A program made the translations under genes and the position numbers. Of a stretch of DNA of 51,472 bases, positions 38,959-48,218 are shown piece after piece. The notes under the pieces were generated by a model. It searched no databases. It saw only the letters and a list, made by a program, of their open reading frames with translations, and was not told the DNA's origin. Position 1 is the stretch's first letter. The number at the start of each line of letters is the position of its first letter. The stretch comes from Flavimaricola sp. (lineage in GTDB: Bacteria > Pseudomonadota > Alphaproteobacteria > Rhodobacterales > Rhodobacteraceae), in the NCBI GenBank assembly GCA_029255105.1, contig JAQWWH010000105.1, positions 1 to 51,472 of the forward strand, given 5' to 3'.

Positions 38959-41228
38959 GTGGACCTGTCCTTGCCTTCAAGGTTGATGGCACCAAGGGCG
39001 CCCGTCTCAGACGCGTTATCCCCGTCGTTGTGGACGATGCCCCCACACAAACCTCAGAACCTGCAAATACCCCCGCAGAGGCGGCCGCGCCTGTCGCGCA
39101 GCCCGACCCCTTCAGCCCGCGTGAACGGGCCCGGGCCGAACTGGCATCGGTCTACGCGAGCCTCCTTGGTGTCGAGATTGCGACCGGTGACATCCTTGAA
39201 CGGATGGCCCAGATACCCGGCGAGGATGTATCGACCAACGCGGTCGGCAAGGTCCTGTCCGAGTCTGGCCTGATCAATCGCCAGACTAAGGTGGACACGG
39301 CCCGACCCGAGCTTTGGAAAGCGCTTTGGCCCGCATTGGCCGAGATGACGTCCGGCCAGCTCGTCCTTGTCATCGATCAGGGGCCGACCTCCGTCACTGT
39401 CTTTGACCGGACCTGCCCGGATGACCGGGTCGAAGTGCCGCTGGCCGAATTTACACCATTCTTCGCAGGCACCGTTCTGCGCGCCGCCCCAGATCTGGCC
39501 GAGCTCACCCGGCGGCATGCCGAGGAAGGGCCACAACCGCATTGGTTCTGGGGGGCCTTCTCTCGCTACCGCATGTCGATCTTCGAGGTTGCTTTGGGCT
39601 CTTTGGTGGCCAACCTTCTGGCTGTCGCGGTCGCGCTTTTCTCGCTTCAGGTGTACGACCGGGTCATCCCGCACCAGTCGCAGGCCACCCTTTGGGTGCT
39701 GGCCATCGGTGCCGGACTTGCCCTGATCCTTGAGGCAGGGTTGCGGATTGCCCGGGCCCGCCTGATGGATGGCGCGGGCCGGCGGATCGAGATGGGGGTC
39801 CAATCCCTGCTGATGAACCGGATACTTGGCATGCGCTCTGGCATGCCGGACAACAGCCCTTCGGCGACATTTTCGGCGGTGCGGGAGTTCGGGTCGATCC
39901 GCGAATTCTTTACCGCCAGCACCATCGGCACCCTGACCGATCTGCCCTTCATAGTGCTCTTCCTTGCGCTGGTCTGGTCGATTGGCGGCCATGTGGTGTG
40001 GGTGTTGGTCGCAGGTGGCGTCCTCATGGTGTTGCCAGCAATCTTCCTCCAAAAGCGGATGATCGCCCTGACCCAGGCCACACAAGGGGCCTCGGTTAAA
40101 TCGAGCCGGCTGCTGCAAGAGGCGATTTACGAGGCCGACACCATCAAGGCGCATCGGGGCGAGGATCGGTTTCGCCGGATCTGGGGCGACCTGACAACCC
40201 TGTCCAGTGTGGCCACCTCGGAACAACGCCGCCTTGCCGCTGCACTGACGTTCTGGAGCCAGGGGGTCCAGCAGGCCACCTACGTCGCTGCGGTTGTCGT
40301 TGGGACCTACCTCGTCTTTGCTGGGACGTTCACTGTCGGCACGATCATCGCAGTCGGTATCCTGACCTCGCGCACCCTTAGCCCATTGACGCAGCTTGCC
40401 GGAACCCTGTCCCGCTGGTCGAACGTCAAAGCGGCCCTCCAGGCGCTCGACCGGGTGGCCGATGCCGCCCAGGAAGAGGCGCCGGGCCGGACCTACCTGC
40501 GTCGCGAAAAGCTGCGTGGGGCCTATGAATTGCGGGACCTCAACTACTGCTATGACCCTGATGCCGCCCGTAGCGTCGACATTGCGGCCCTTGCGATCGA
40601 ACCGGGCCAGCGGGTCGCCATTCTGGGTGCGAACGGCTCGGGCAAGTCGACCCTGCTCAAGCTGCTGGCGGGGCTTTACGCGCCCACAAGCGGGCGGGTC
40701 CTTATTGACGGGGTCGATATGGGGCAGGTGATGCCCCGCGACCTGCGCCGGTCCATCGGCTATCTGGGCCAGAACGTCCGCCTGTTTGCGGGCACCCTGC
40801 GCGAAAACCTGAACATGACCCTGCTTGAGCGGGACGATGACCGCCTTCTTCGTGCGCTCGACTTTGCCGGGATCGGGGCGCATGTGCGCGCGCATCCCAA
40901 GGGGCTGGACCTTGAGATCCGGGACGGCGGCCTCGGCCTGTCAGACGGTCAACGCCAGTCTATCGGTTGGGCCCGGCTTTGGCTGCAAGATCCTGCGATA
41001 TGCCTGCTGGATGAGCCCACCGCCGCCTTCGATCAGACACTTGAGGCCACTCTGGTCAATCGTCTGGACGGCTGGCTGCGCGGCCGGACGGCCATGATCG
41101 CGACCCACCGTCTGCCGATCCTGCAACTGACAACCCGCACTCTGGTCCTCCAAAACGGCCGGATGGTGGTCGATGGCCCCCGCGATGAGGTCCTCGCCCA
41201 TCTCGCCAAACGCAAGGAGACCGCGTGA
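38955..41228 (+). CDS. Type I secretion ABC exporter with inactive peptidase-like N-terminal domain
   Basis: This 757-residue protein has three parts. Residues about 50-185 are a C39-like domain without the catalytic Cys and His, which in LapB/HlyB-type exporters binds substrate instead of cutting it. About 200-480 is the six-helix membrane domain. The ATPase has Walker A GANGSGKST near 558, signature LSDGQRQ near 661, Walker B ICLLDEPTA near 682 and the H-loop in ATHRLPIL near 716. It exports the adhesin in one step across both membranes with the TolC-like and HlyD-like partners. The gene end overlaps the HlyD gene start. Confidence 0.92.
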   Translation: MSGPVLAFKVDGTKGARLRRVIPVVVDDAPTQTSEPANTPAEAAAPVAQPDPFSPRERARAELASVYASLLGVEIATGDILERMAQIPGEDVSTNAVGKVLSESGLINRQTKVDTARPELWKALWPALAEMTSGQLVLVIDQGPTSVTVFDRTCPDDRVEVPLAEFTPFFAGTVLRAAPDLAELTRRHAEEGPQPHWFWGAFSRYRMSIFEVALGSLVANLLAVAVALFSLQVYDRVIPHQSQATLWVLAIGAGLALILEAGLRIARARLMDGAGRRIEMGVQSLLMNRILGMRSGMPDNSPSATFSAVREFGSIREFFTASTIGTLTDLPFIVLFLALVWSIGGHVVWVLVAGGVLMVLPAIFLQKRMIALTQATQGASVKSSRLLQEAIYEADTIKAHRGEDRFRRIWGDLTTLSSVATSEQRRLAAALTFWSQGVQQATYVAAVVVGTYLVFAGTFTVGTIIAVGILTSRTLSPLTQLAGTLSRWSNVKAALQALDRVADAAQEEAPGRTYLRREKLRGAYELRDLNYCYDPDAARSVDIAALAIEPGQRVAILGANGSGKSTLLKLLAGLYAPTSGRVLIDGVDMGQVMPRDLRRSIGYLGQNVRLFAGTLRENLNMTLLERDDDRLLRALDFAGIGAHVRAHPKGLDLEIRDGGLGLSDGQRQSIGWARLWLQDPAICLLDEPTAAFDQTLEATLVNRLDGWLRGRTAMIATHRLPILQLTTRTLVLQNGRMVVDGPRDEVLAHLAKRKETA

Positions 41229-42397
41229 TGGCTGTCTGGGAAGACGAGATTGACACCCGCCTGCGTGGCCCCAGTCTGATCATCTGGATGGTGGCCGCCG
41301 TTGTCGTGGTCTTTGTGGTCTGGGCCCGCTTCGCCTGGATCGACGAGATTGTGCGTGCGGACGGGGAAATCGTATCTTCGTCCCGGCCCCAGATCATACA
41401 AAACCTTGAAGGCGGCATTCTGGCCGAGCTTCTGGTGGCCGAAGGCCAGATGGTCATGCCGGGCGATGTGCTTGCGCGGCTTCAGGGCACGAATTTCGCC
41501 ACCGCCGTGGATGATATAAAGTCGCAAATCGACGCCGCCGAAATAAGGCGCATGCGCCTTGAGGCCGAGATTGCTGGACAGCACAGCTTTTCCGTCCCGG
41601 ACGAGATAGCGCAGCGCAGCCCAACCATCGTGGCTTCTGAGCAGGCTTTGCTTGCCGCCCGTCAGGCGGACTACATCAGCCGCACCGAAGGGGCCGCCCG
41701 CATCGTCGAAGAGACCCGGCGCGAGCTTGATGTGATGGAGGATCTGCTGTCCCGCGAGATCGCCGCCCTTGTCGAGGTAACCCGCGCCCGCAACGCCCTG
41801 AGCGATGCCGAGATCCGCTACAACGAGGTCGTCACCGGGACCGAGCTTGAGCGGGCAAGTGCCTATTCCGACACGCTTCAAGAGCTTGGCCAACTGCGCC
41901 AGAACCTGAGGGTGGCGCAGGATCAGCTATCCCGGACGATCATCACCTCGCCGATGCGTGGCATCGTCAATGATCTGGCCATCACGACCATCGGGGGCGT
42001 CATCCGCCCCGGCGAGCAGATCGTGGAGATCATTCCTGTTGACGACGAGTTGTATGTCGAGGCCCGCGTGAGGCCCGAAGATATCGCCCATGTCGTGCCG
42101 GGGCAGGCCGCGACGATCAAGCTGACAGCCTATGACTATACCATTTATGGGTCATTGTCGGGTGAGGTCCTCGTGATTTCAGCCGATACGTTCGAAGATG
42201 AACGGCGCAGCGATCTGCCCGCCACCTACCGGGTGACCCTGCGGGTGGACCTCTCTAACCTGACCCCCCGTCAGGCCAATATCGAGATCCGTCCCGGTAT
42301 GCGGGCTGCGGTCGAGTTGCACACCGGCGAAAAGACCGTCCTGCAATACCTGACCAAGCCGCTCTACCGGTCCCGCGAGGCGCTGCGCGAACCTTAG
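41228..42397 (+). CDS. HlyD-family membrane fusion protein of the type I secretion system
   Basis: This 389-residue protein has one membrane helix near the N-terminus (IIWMVAAVVVVFVVWARFAW, about residues 17-36). A lipoyl-like domain split by a long coiled coil follows (about 60-230), and then the C-terminal AprE/HlyD beta domain (TITSPMRGIVNDLAITTIGGV-like region and RTYRVTLRVDLS-like strand). It bridges the inner-membrane ABC exporter and the TolC-like channel. The ATG at 41228 overlaps the exporter stop. It overlaps the convergent photolyase-like gene by four bases at the 3' end. Confidence 0.92.
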   Translation: MAVWEDEIDTRLRGPSLIIWMVAAVVVVFVVWARFAWIDEIVRADGEIVSSSRPQIIQNLEGGILAELLVAEGQMVMPGDVLARLQGTNFATAVDDIKSQIDAAEIRRMRLEAEIAGQHSFSVPDEIAQRSPTIVASEQALLAARQADYISRTEGAARIVEETRRELDVMEDLLSREIAALVEVTRARNALSDAEIRYNEVVTGTELERASAYSDTLQELGQLRQNLRVAQDQLSRTIITSPMRGIVNDLAITTIGGVIRPGEQIVEIIPVDDELYVEARVRPEDIAHVVPGQAATIKLTAYDYTIYGSLSGEVLVISADTFEDERRSDLPATYRVTLRVDLSNLTPRQANIEIRPGMRAAVELHTGEKTVLQYLTKPLYRSREALREP

Positions 42398-43584
42398 AGT
42401 GCTGCCAGAAGTTTCGGGATTGCTTCGCGAAACTTGAAAAAGCCGTGGGTCGCCCTTGGCCATGCCGCGCTGTCGCTGGGGCGGATCGCCATGACCAGCC
42501 GTATGCCATCCGCCGAAAGCCTGTCCTCCAGCCCTACCAGATGGTCAGCGGTCGGCCCGACCGTCGGACGCGCCATGACAACCTGTTGCAGGCCCTTGGC
42601 CTTGGCCCATTCGTGAACGTCGGCCACGGCGTCGCACCGGGCCACGGTGCCAAGACGGTCGCCATGGTCCGCCAGCGTATTTGCCAGCGCCTCGCCCACC
42701 CACTGCTCGACCATCGGTGAGACGGCCAGGCTTGATCGCGCTGCGGTCGCCTTGACCACGGCAGTTGTGGTGACCGTGTCGACGCCTCGGATCAGCCAGT
42801 CGGGCGACATATCCTCTTCCGTCAGGACAAGGCCGGTGATGCGCCGGGGGTCGGGGCTTTGGGATTGGGGAATGCGGCCCGGCGGGGCGTGTGGGCGCAT
42901 ATCCGGGGCAGGGGCGAACTCAGCCAGTCCCCGGGGGGCGAACCGCCCGTTTGTATACCGCTCAATATTGTCGGGACGCGCCAGATAGGTCTTGCCGGGT
43001 GTGTGGTATCCGGCGACCCAGCGCCAGGACAGGGTGTTTGATGCCGGATCGCCGTCCAGAAGGTGGCGCAAAAAGAAATCGGCCCCAAGCTCCCAAGGCA
43101 GGCCCAGGGTAAACACCCAGATCGAGGCGAACCACATCCGGGCGTGATTGTGCAGATAGCCGGTTTCGACCAGTTCTTTGGCCCAATCGTCAAACCCGTC
43201 GATGCCTGTCTGACCGAGGCACGCGGCCTCCCAATTGTTCCGCAGACCGGCCTCAACGCGGGTCCGGTTAAGGGCCGCCTGCAAAGCGATGCGATAGTCC
43301 TCCCAGACCCAAGGACGCAGCTCCAGCCAGCCTTTCCAATAGGTTCGCCAATAAACCTCATCAATGAACTTGGAGGCGGCCTGCGCGCCATGGGCGCCGA
43401 TCACGGCACGAAGGACCTCCTCTTCGGTAATGATCCGCTGCCGCAGGTAGGGCGCCAGGCCGGACACATGCGGCTGGCCCGGCAGGTCATGGTTGCGCCA
43501 TTGGGCATAGGCGCGGCCTGCCATTGGGACAAAGGCGGCAAGGCGGTCCAGTGCGGCGGCGCGGTTGGGAGGGAAATCGTTCAT
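42394..43584 (-). CDS. Photolyase/cryptochrome-related protein with domains in reversed order
   Basis: This protein has 396 residues. Residues about 35-215 are the photolyase FAD-binding helical domain: SGLAPYLRQRIITEEEVLRA, then GYLHNHARMWFASIW, then DGDPASNTLSWRWVAGYHT (178-194) and YLARPDNIERYTNGRF, matching the E. coli photolyase series. The usual N-terminal alpha/beta antenna domain is missing from the front. Instead residues about 250-396 look alpha/beta (DVHEWAKAKGLQQVVMARP, ADGIRLVMAIRPSD, HGFFKFREAI), like the last part of an antenna domain. The protein may be a circularly permuted photolyase or a FAD-domain family with its own C-terminal domain. It probably binds FAD for light-driven repair or sensing. 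An ArsR-type gene lies upstream. Confidence 0.75.
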   Translation of the reverse strand: MNDFPPNRAAALDRLAAFVPMAGRAYAQWRNHDLPGQPHVSGLAPYLRQRIITEEEVLRAVIGAHGAQAASKFIDEVYWRTYWKGWLELRPWVWEDYRIALQAALNRTRVEAGLRNNWEAACLGQTGIDGFDDWAKELVETGYLHNHARMWFASIWVFTLGLPWELGADFFLRHLLDGDPASNTLSWRWVAGYHTPGKTYLARPDNIERYTNGRFAPRGLAEFAPAPDMRPHAPPGRIPQSQSPDPRRITGLVLTEEDMSPDWLIRGVDTVTTTAVVKATAARSSLAVSPMVEQWVGEALANTLADHGDRLGTVARCDAVADVHEWAKAKGLQQVVMARPTVGPTADHLVGLEDRLSADGIRLVMAIRPSDSAAWPRATHGFFKFREAIPKLLAAL

Positions 43585-43688
43585 TGTCGGAAATTATTTC
43601 GACCGGGGCAGGTTTCAAGCGGGCTGCTTGACGCTGTGCGCCTTGGTCGCGGCCTAGGATCGCCCCATCACCAGATCTCGGCTGTGTT

Positions 43689-43732
43689 GCCCGTCGGTCA
43701 CCCCGCCGTTGGGGGCGGCGGGTCCAACGGGC
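43689..43732 (-). terminator. Compound GC-rich hairpin after the ArsR-type gene
   Basis: Outer arms GCCCGT (43689-43694) and ACGGGC (43727-43732) enclose a second stem formed by ACCCCGCC and GGCGGGT with one bulge. It lies between the regulator stop and the photolyase-like start, with no T-run. Confidence 0.4.
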
Positions 43733-43755
43733 AGGGTAGGGTTTGGGAAAGCCGC

Positions 43756-44133
43756 TCAGTGGCGGACATTGTTTAATCGCAGCCCTTTGGGGGGGGGGGC
43801 GGACTTTGCATCAGTGCGGGCGGCCTCTTGGCTGGCAGTGCGGGCAAAACAAGTCAGCGCATCGTCCCAGAGGTGATCAAGATAGGCACGCAGTTCGGCC
43901 ACGCCATCGGGGGCAATCGAATAGAGGCGGCGGGTTCCGTGCTGCGCGACCACCAAAAGGCCGGCATCGGTGAGGACCCGCAGGTGCTGCGACACGGCCG
44001 GACGGCTGACCGGGACGGTGCGCGCCAGATCGCAGACCGGCAACGGGCCATTTCGCAACCCTTCGATCAGCGCCCGGCGGGTCGGATCGGCAAGGGCCGT
44101 CATGGCGGTTGCTATTGAAACTCTGTCAGTCAT
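43756..44133 (-). CDS. ArsR-family winged-helix transcriptional regulator
   Basis: This 125-residue protein opens ALADPTRRALIEGLRNGPLPV, with recognition helix SRPAVSQHLRVLTDAGLL (about 41-58) and wing VVAQHGTRRLYSIAP. No metal-binding CVC motif is present, so it is not an arsenic/metal sensor; it resembles the SdpR/YgaV-type or antibiotic-biosynthesis type. The C-terminus is encoded by a run of ten C (43790-43799). Three ACTTAC/GTAAGT half-sites just upstream of the ATG suggest autoregulation. Confidence 0.85.
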   Translation of the reverse strand: MTDRVSIATAMTALADPTRRALIEGLRNGPLPVCDLARTVPVSRPAVSQHLRVLTDAGLLVVAQHGTRRLYSIAPDGVAELRAYLDHLWDDALTCFARTASQEAARTDAKSAPPPKGLRLNNVRH

Positions 44134-44134
44134 G

Positions 44135-44157
44135 ACTTACCGTAAGTAGTGACTTAC
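44135..44157 (-). promoter_or_regulatory. Operator with three ACTTAC/GTAAGT half-sites upstream of the ArsR-type gene
   Basis: ACTTAC (44135-44140), GTAAGT (44142-44147) and ACTTAC (44152-44157) form two overlapping palindromes immediately before the regulator ATG at 44133. The placement blocks transcription or translation initiation when bound, as expected of an ArsR autorepressor. Confidence 0.6.
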
Positions 44158-44287
44158 CATTATGTCAATCGCGCAATAGGATGGAAGCGTCGACCGAACC
44201 GACCTTGAAGCCCCTTTGACGGGTCACTAAGACTCTTCAAAGTATATTCGACTAGTGACGCTAACGTCCCCATATGAGGCACCGCAG

Positions 44288-44917
44288 ATGCAAGACCCAA
44301 TAGAGACCTACATGAACCTCGTCCCAATGGTCGTCGAACAGACGAGCCGGGGGGAACGGGCCTACGACATCTTTTCGCGCCTGCTCAAGGAACGGATCAT
44401 TTTCGTCAACGGGCCTGTCCACGACGGGATGAGCCAGCTGGTCGTCGCCCAGTTGCTGCACCTTGAGGCTGAGAACCCCAAAAAAGAAATCTCGATGTAT
44501 ATCAACAGCCCGGGCGGTGTCGTCACCTCGGGTTTGTCGATCTATGACACCATGCAATACATCCGCCCCAAGGTTTCTACCCTTGTGATCGGGCAGGCCG
44601 CCTCAATGGGGTCGCTGCTGTTGACCGCCGGGGAAAAGGGCATGCGCTTCTCGCTGCCCAACAGCCGGATCATGGTGCACCAGCCCTCTGGTGGCTATCA
44701 GGGTCAGGCGACCGACATCATGATTCACGCCGCCGAAACCCAGAAGCTGAAGAACCGGCTGAATGAAATCTACGTGCATCACACCGGCCAGACCCTCAAG
44801 AAGGTCGAAGCCGGGTTGGAGCGGGACAACTTCATGTCCCCTGACGAGGCCAAGGACTGGGGCCTGATCGACGAGATCGTGTCTAGCCGTGACAAGGTTG
44901 AAACGGAAACAACCTGA
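44288..44917 (+). CDS. clpP: ATP-dependent Clp protease proteolytic subunit
   Basis: This 209-residue serine protease starts at ATG 44288 ([18 protein letters not shown]), the usual alphaproteobacterial start, with TGAGG upstream; a GTG at 44255 would add an unlikely extension. The catalytic triad is S106 (GQAASMGS), H131 (IMVHQPSGG) and D180 (ERDNFMSP). It forms two stacked heptameric rings and degrades substrates unfolded by ClpX, encoded next. A weak hairpin (44926-44945) lies in the gap to clpX. Confidence 0.97.
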   Translation: MQDPIETYMNLVPMVVEQTSRGERAYDIFSRLLKERIIFVNGPVHDGMSQLVVAQLLHLEAENPKKEISMYINSPGGVVTSGLSIYDTMQYIRPKVSTLVIGQAASMGSLLLTAGEKGMRFSLPNSRIMVHQPSGGYQGQATDIMIHAAETQKLKNRLNEIYVHHTGQTLKKVEAGLERDNFMSPDEAKDWGLIDEIVSSRDKVETETT

Positions 44918-44925
44918 CCTTGAAA

Positions 44926-44945
44926 CGCCGGCTTTTTGGCGTTGT
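44926..44945 (+). terminator. Short hairpin between clpP and clpX
   Basis: AACGCC (44926-44931) and GGCGTT (44940-44945) enclose a T-rich loop nine bases after the clpP stop. There is no T-run after it, so it is more likely a processing or attenuation site than a full terminator. Confidence 0.35.
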
Positions 44946-45027
44946 GGACCCCGGCGGGCTGCCCTAGTGTTGAGACAAGGGCAGTCCGAAACGACAAGAC
45001 GAGGGCCAAGTGGCCCGGAGGATCGAA

Positions 45028-46299
<1,272 letters not shown>

Positions 46300-46318
46300 T
46301 CCTTGCTGCAAACGTAAA

Positions 46319-46346
46319 GGCAGGTCCGGCAACGCTGGACCTTGCC
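46319..46346 (+). terminator. Hairpin after clpX
   Basis: GGCAGGTCC (46319-46327) pairs with GGACCTTGCC (46337-46346) with one unpaired base, 19 bases after the clpX stop. No T-run follows. Confidence 0.4.
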
Positions 46347-46405
46347 CGCCGTTTGAGGCATGACAACACCAAGTTTTCAGCGACAGACCGCAATGGAGCA
46401 TCAGC

Positions 46406-46789
46406 ATGGGCCTCATGAAATCCATCGCCCGCATCTTTACATGGTGGGATGGCCAGACGCTGGGTACCCAGCTTTGGACATGGCGCAAAGGGACCCGTGT
46501 GGGCGAAGATGCCCAGGGCAACATCTTTTACCGCAATGCCGATGACAGCCGCCGCTGGGTCATCTTTAACGGCGAGGCCGAGGCCAGCAAGGTTGCGCCT
46601 GAATGGCATGGTTGGCTGCACCGGACTTGGAATGAGCCGCCGACGGAAAAGCCGCTGGTTCACAAGCCCTGGGAAAAGCCTCATCTTGCAAACCTGACAG
46701 GCACACCTCTGGCCTATGCGCCGGCCGGGTCGATCCGCAGGGGCGATCCTGCCCCTCGGTCGGATTACGAGGCCTGGACACCGGAATAG
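46406..46789 (+). CDS. NDUFA12-family NADH:ubiquinone oxidoreductase accessory subunit
   Basis: This 127-residue protein has the conserved family pattern: [46 protein letters not shown] and [17 protein letters not shown]. It is a peripheral subunit of alphaproteobacterial complex I (the B17.2 homologue), encoded away from the nuo operon as is usual. It lies three bases before mlaD, and the placement of NDUFA12 with mlaD and DUF2155 is common in this group. Confidence 0.92.
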   Translation: MGLMKSIARIFTWWDGQTLGTQLWTWRKGTRVGEDAQGNIFYRNADDSRRWVIFNGEAEASKVAPEWHGWLHRTWNEPPTEKPLVHKPWEKPHLANLTGTPLAYAPAGSIRRGDPAPRSDYEAWTPE

Positions 46790-46792
46790 ACA

Positions 46793-47242
46793 ATGCGCGA
46801 GTCCGTCACAGAAGTTGCCGTGGGCGCGCTGGTCATTATCGTGGCGGGCGGCTTTCTGGCCTATGCCGCCCAAGCCACCGGCTATACCCGAGGCGGCGGT
46901 GACATGACCCTGACGGCCAGCTTTCGGTCGGTCGAGGGGGTCAGCGTTGGTACCGACGTGCGGTTGGCGGGGGTCAAGATCGGCTCTGTCACCGGCATGG
47001 ACCTTAACGCCCAGACCTACCGCGCCGATACCGTCATGACCCTGTCCAATGATGTCCCGATCCCGAATGACAGCAGCGCCGTCGTCGCCTCGGAAGGTCT
47101 GTTGGGCGGCAATTTCATTGAGATCGTGCCTGGTGGCTCCATGGACAACTTTGCCCCCGGGGAGGAGATCGTGGATACCCAAGGGGCAGTCAGCCTGTTG
47201 CAGCTCTTGCTGACCTATGTCGGCGGCGGAACCAGGGAATGA
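46793..47242 (+). CDS. mlaD: MlaD, MCE-domain protein of the outer-membrane lipid asymmetry system
   Basis: This 149-residue protein has one N-terminal membrane helix (VAVGALVIIVAGGFLAYAA, about residues 8-26) followed by an MCE domain (FRSVEGVSVGTDVRLAGVKIGSV), with the conserved GLLGGNFIEIVPG loop. It forms a periplasmic hexamer on the MlaFE transporter and passes phospholipids. The other mla genes are not in the window, so it is a detached copy, as in many Rhodobacteraceae. It overlaps the next gene by four bases. Confidence 0.9.
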   Translation: MRESVTEVAVGALVIIVAGGFLAYAAQATGYTRGGGDMTLTASFRSVEGVSVGTDVRLAGVKIGSVTGMDLNAQTYRADTVMTLSNDVPIPNDSSAVVASEGLLGGNFIEIVPGGSMDNFAPGEEIVDTQGAVSLLQLLLTYVGGGTRE

Positions 47243-47601
47243 CCAGGAAGGCGCTGGCCATGGCCTGTTTTGCCTGCATAGCAGGGCCTGTCTTGGCGCA
47301 AGAGGCGACAACCGCGCCGGGCGGCATCGTGCGTGTGCTGGACAAGATCACCGGCGAAGCGACCGATCTGGAATTGCGGACCGGCGAGACCAAGCCAATC
47401 GGCCAGCTCAGCATCACATTGGGGGAGTGTCGCTACCCCACCGATAACCCTTCCGGCGACGCCTATGAGCTGCTTACCGTGTTTTACCGCGATACGCCCG
47501 ATCCTGTCTTTCAGGGTTGGATGATCGCCTCGGCCCCGGCGCTGAGCGCCATGGACCACCCGCGCTACGACGTCTGGCCATTGCGCTGTATCACGTCCTG
47601 A
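47239..47601 (+). CDS. DUF2155 periplasmic protein
   Basis: This 120-residue protein has a signal peptide cut near residue 21 (CFACIAGPVLA-QE). The mature domain IVRVLDKITGEATDLEL, IGQLSITLGECRYP and VFQGWMIASAPALSAMDHPRYDVWPLRC is the DUF2155 pattern, with two conserved cysteines likely to form a disulfide. Function is unknown; constant linkage to mlaD suggests the cell envelope. Its last 37 bases overlap the end of the convergent aat gene. Confidence 0.88.
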   Translation: MTRKALAMACFACIAGPVLAQEATTAPGGIVRVLDKITGEATDLELRTGETKPIGQLSITLGECRYPTDNPSGDAYELLTVFYRDTPDPVFQGWMIASAPALSAMDHPRYDVWPLRCITS

Positions 47602-48209
47602 GCGGATGGGATCGGCCCCTGCCTGTGAAACCGGGCCGGGACCTCAAGCGCATCGGCAAGGCGCTGGCGATAGGACTGCCTTGAAATCTCAGTAGCGCCA
47701 AGGCTTTGTAAATGCGGCGTCAGAAACTGGGTGTCGAACAGGGTGAACCCACCAGTCCGCAGCCGGTCCACAAGGTAGGCGAGAGCCACCTTTGATGCGT
47801 CGGTCTGACGCGAGAACATGCTTTCCCCAAAGAACGCCCCGCCAAGGGCCACACCATAGACACCGCCGACAAGGTTGGTACCTTCCCAGACCTCAATCGA
47901 ATGGGCGCATTCCATTTCGTGCAGGGCGGCATAGAGGCTCGCGATGGTGTCGTTGATCCAGGTCTCGGGGCGGTCAGCACAGCCTGCCACGACCTCGGCA
48001 AAGGCGGCATCGGCGGTGACCCGAAATTGTCCCGACCGCATCCGGCGGGCAAGGCTGCGGCTTATGCGAAACTGGTCCAGTTCAAAGATGCCGCGCCGCT
48101 TTGGGTCGACCCAGAAAATCTCTGGGTCGTCGCGGCTTTCGGACATGGGGAACACGCCATAGGCATAGGCGGTCAGCAGGTTTTCGGGTGTCAGGGGCGG
48201 GTCAGACAA
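47565..48209 (-). CDS. aat: Leucyl/phenylalanyl-tRNA-protein transferase
   Basis: This 214-residue enzyme carries the family blocks LTAYAYGVFPMSE, WVDPKRRGIF, TWINDTIASLYAALHEMECAHSIEVW, GGAFFGESMFSR and LFDTQFLTPHLQSLGA. It adds Leu or Phe to N-terminal Lys or Arg, making N-degrons for ClpAPS. Complete. It overlaps the convergent DUF2155 gene and lies nine bases after accC on the same strand. Confidence 0.96.
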   Translation of the reverse strand: MSDPPLTPENLLTAYAYGVFPMSESRDDPEIFWVDPKRRGIFELDQFRISRSLARRMRSGQFRVTADAAFAEVVAGCADRPETWINDTIASLYAALHEMECAHSIEVWEGTNLVGGVYGVALGGAFFGESMFSRQTDASKVALAYLVDRLRTGGFTLFDTQFLTPHLQSLGATEISRQSYRQRLADALEVPARFHRQGPIPSAQDVIQRNGQTS

Positions 48210-48218
48210 GGCCCCGCA

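Noticed and set aside
39054..40895. Minus-strand open frame of over 600 codons opposite the ABC exporter
   Set aside because: Shadow of a real gene with a complete set of ATPase motifs on the plus strand; no start context or family match.
43790..43799. Run of ten G/C in the 3' end of the ArsR-type gene as a phase-variation switch
   Set aside because: A shift there changes only the last dozen or so residues, outside the winged helix, so a functional switch is unlikely.
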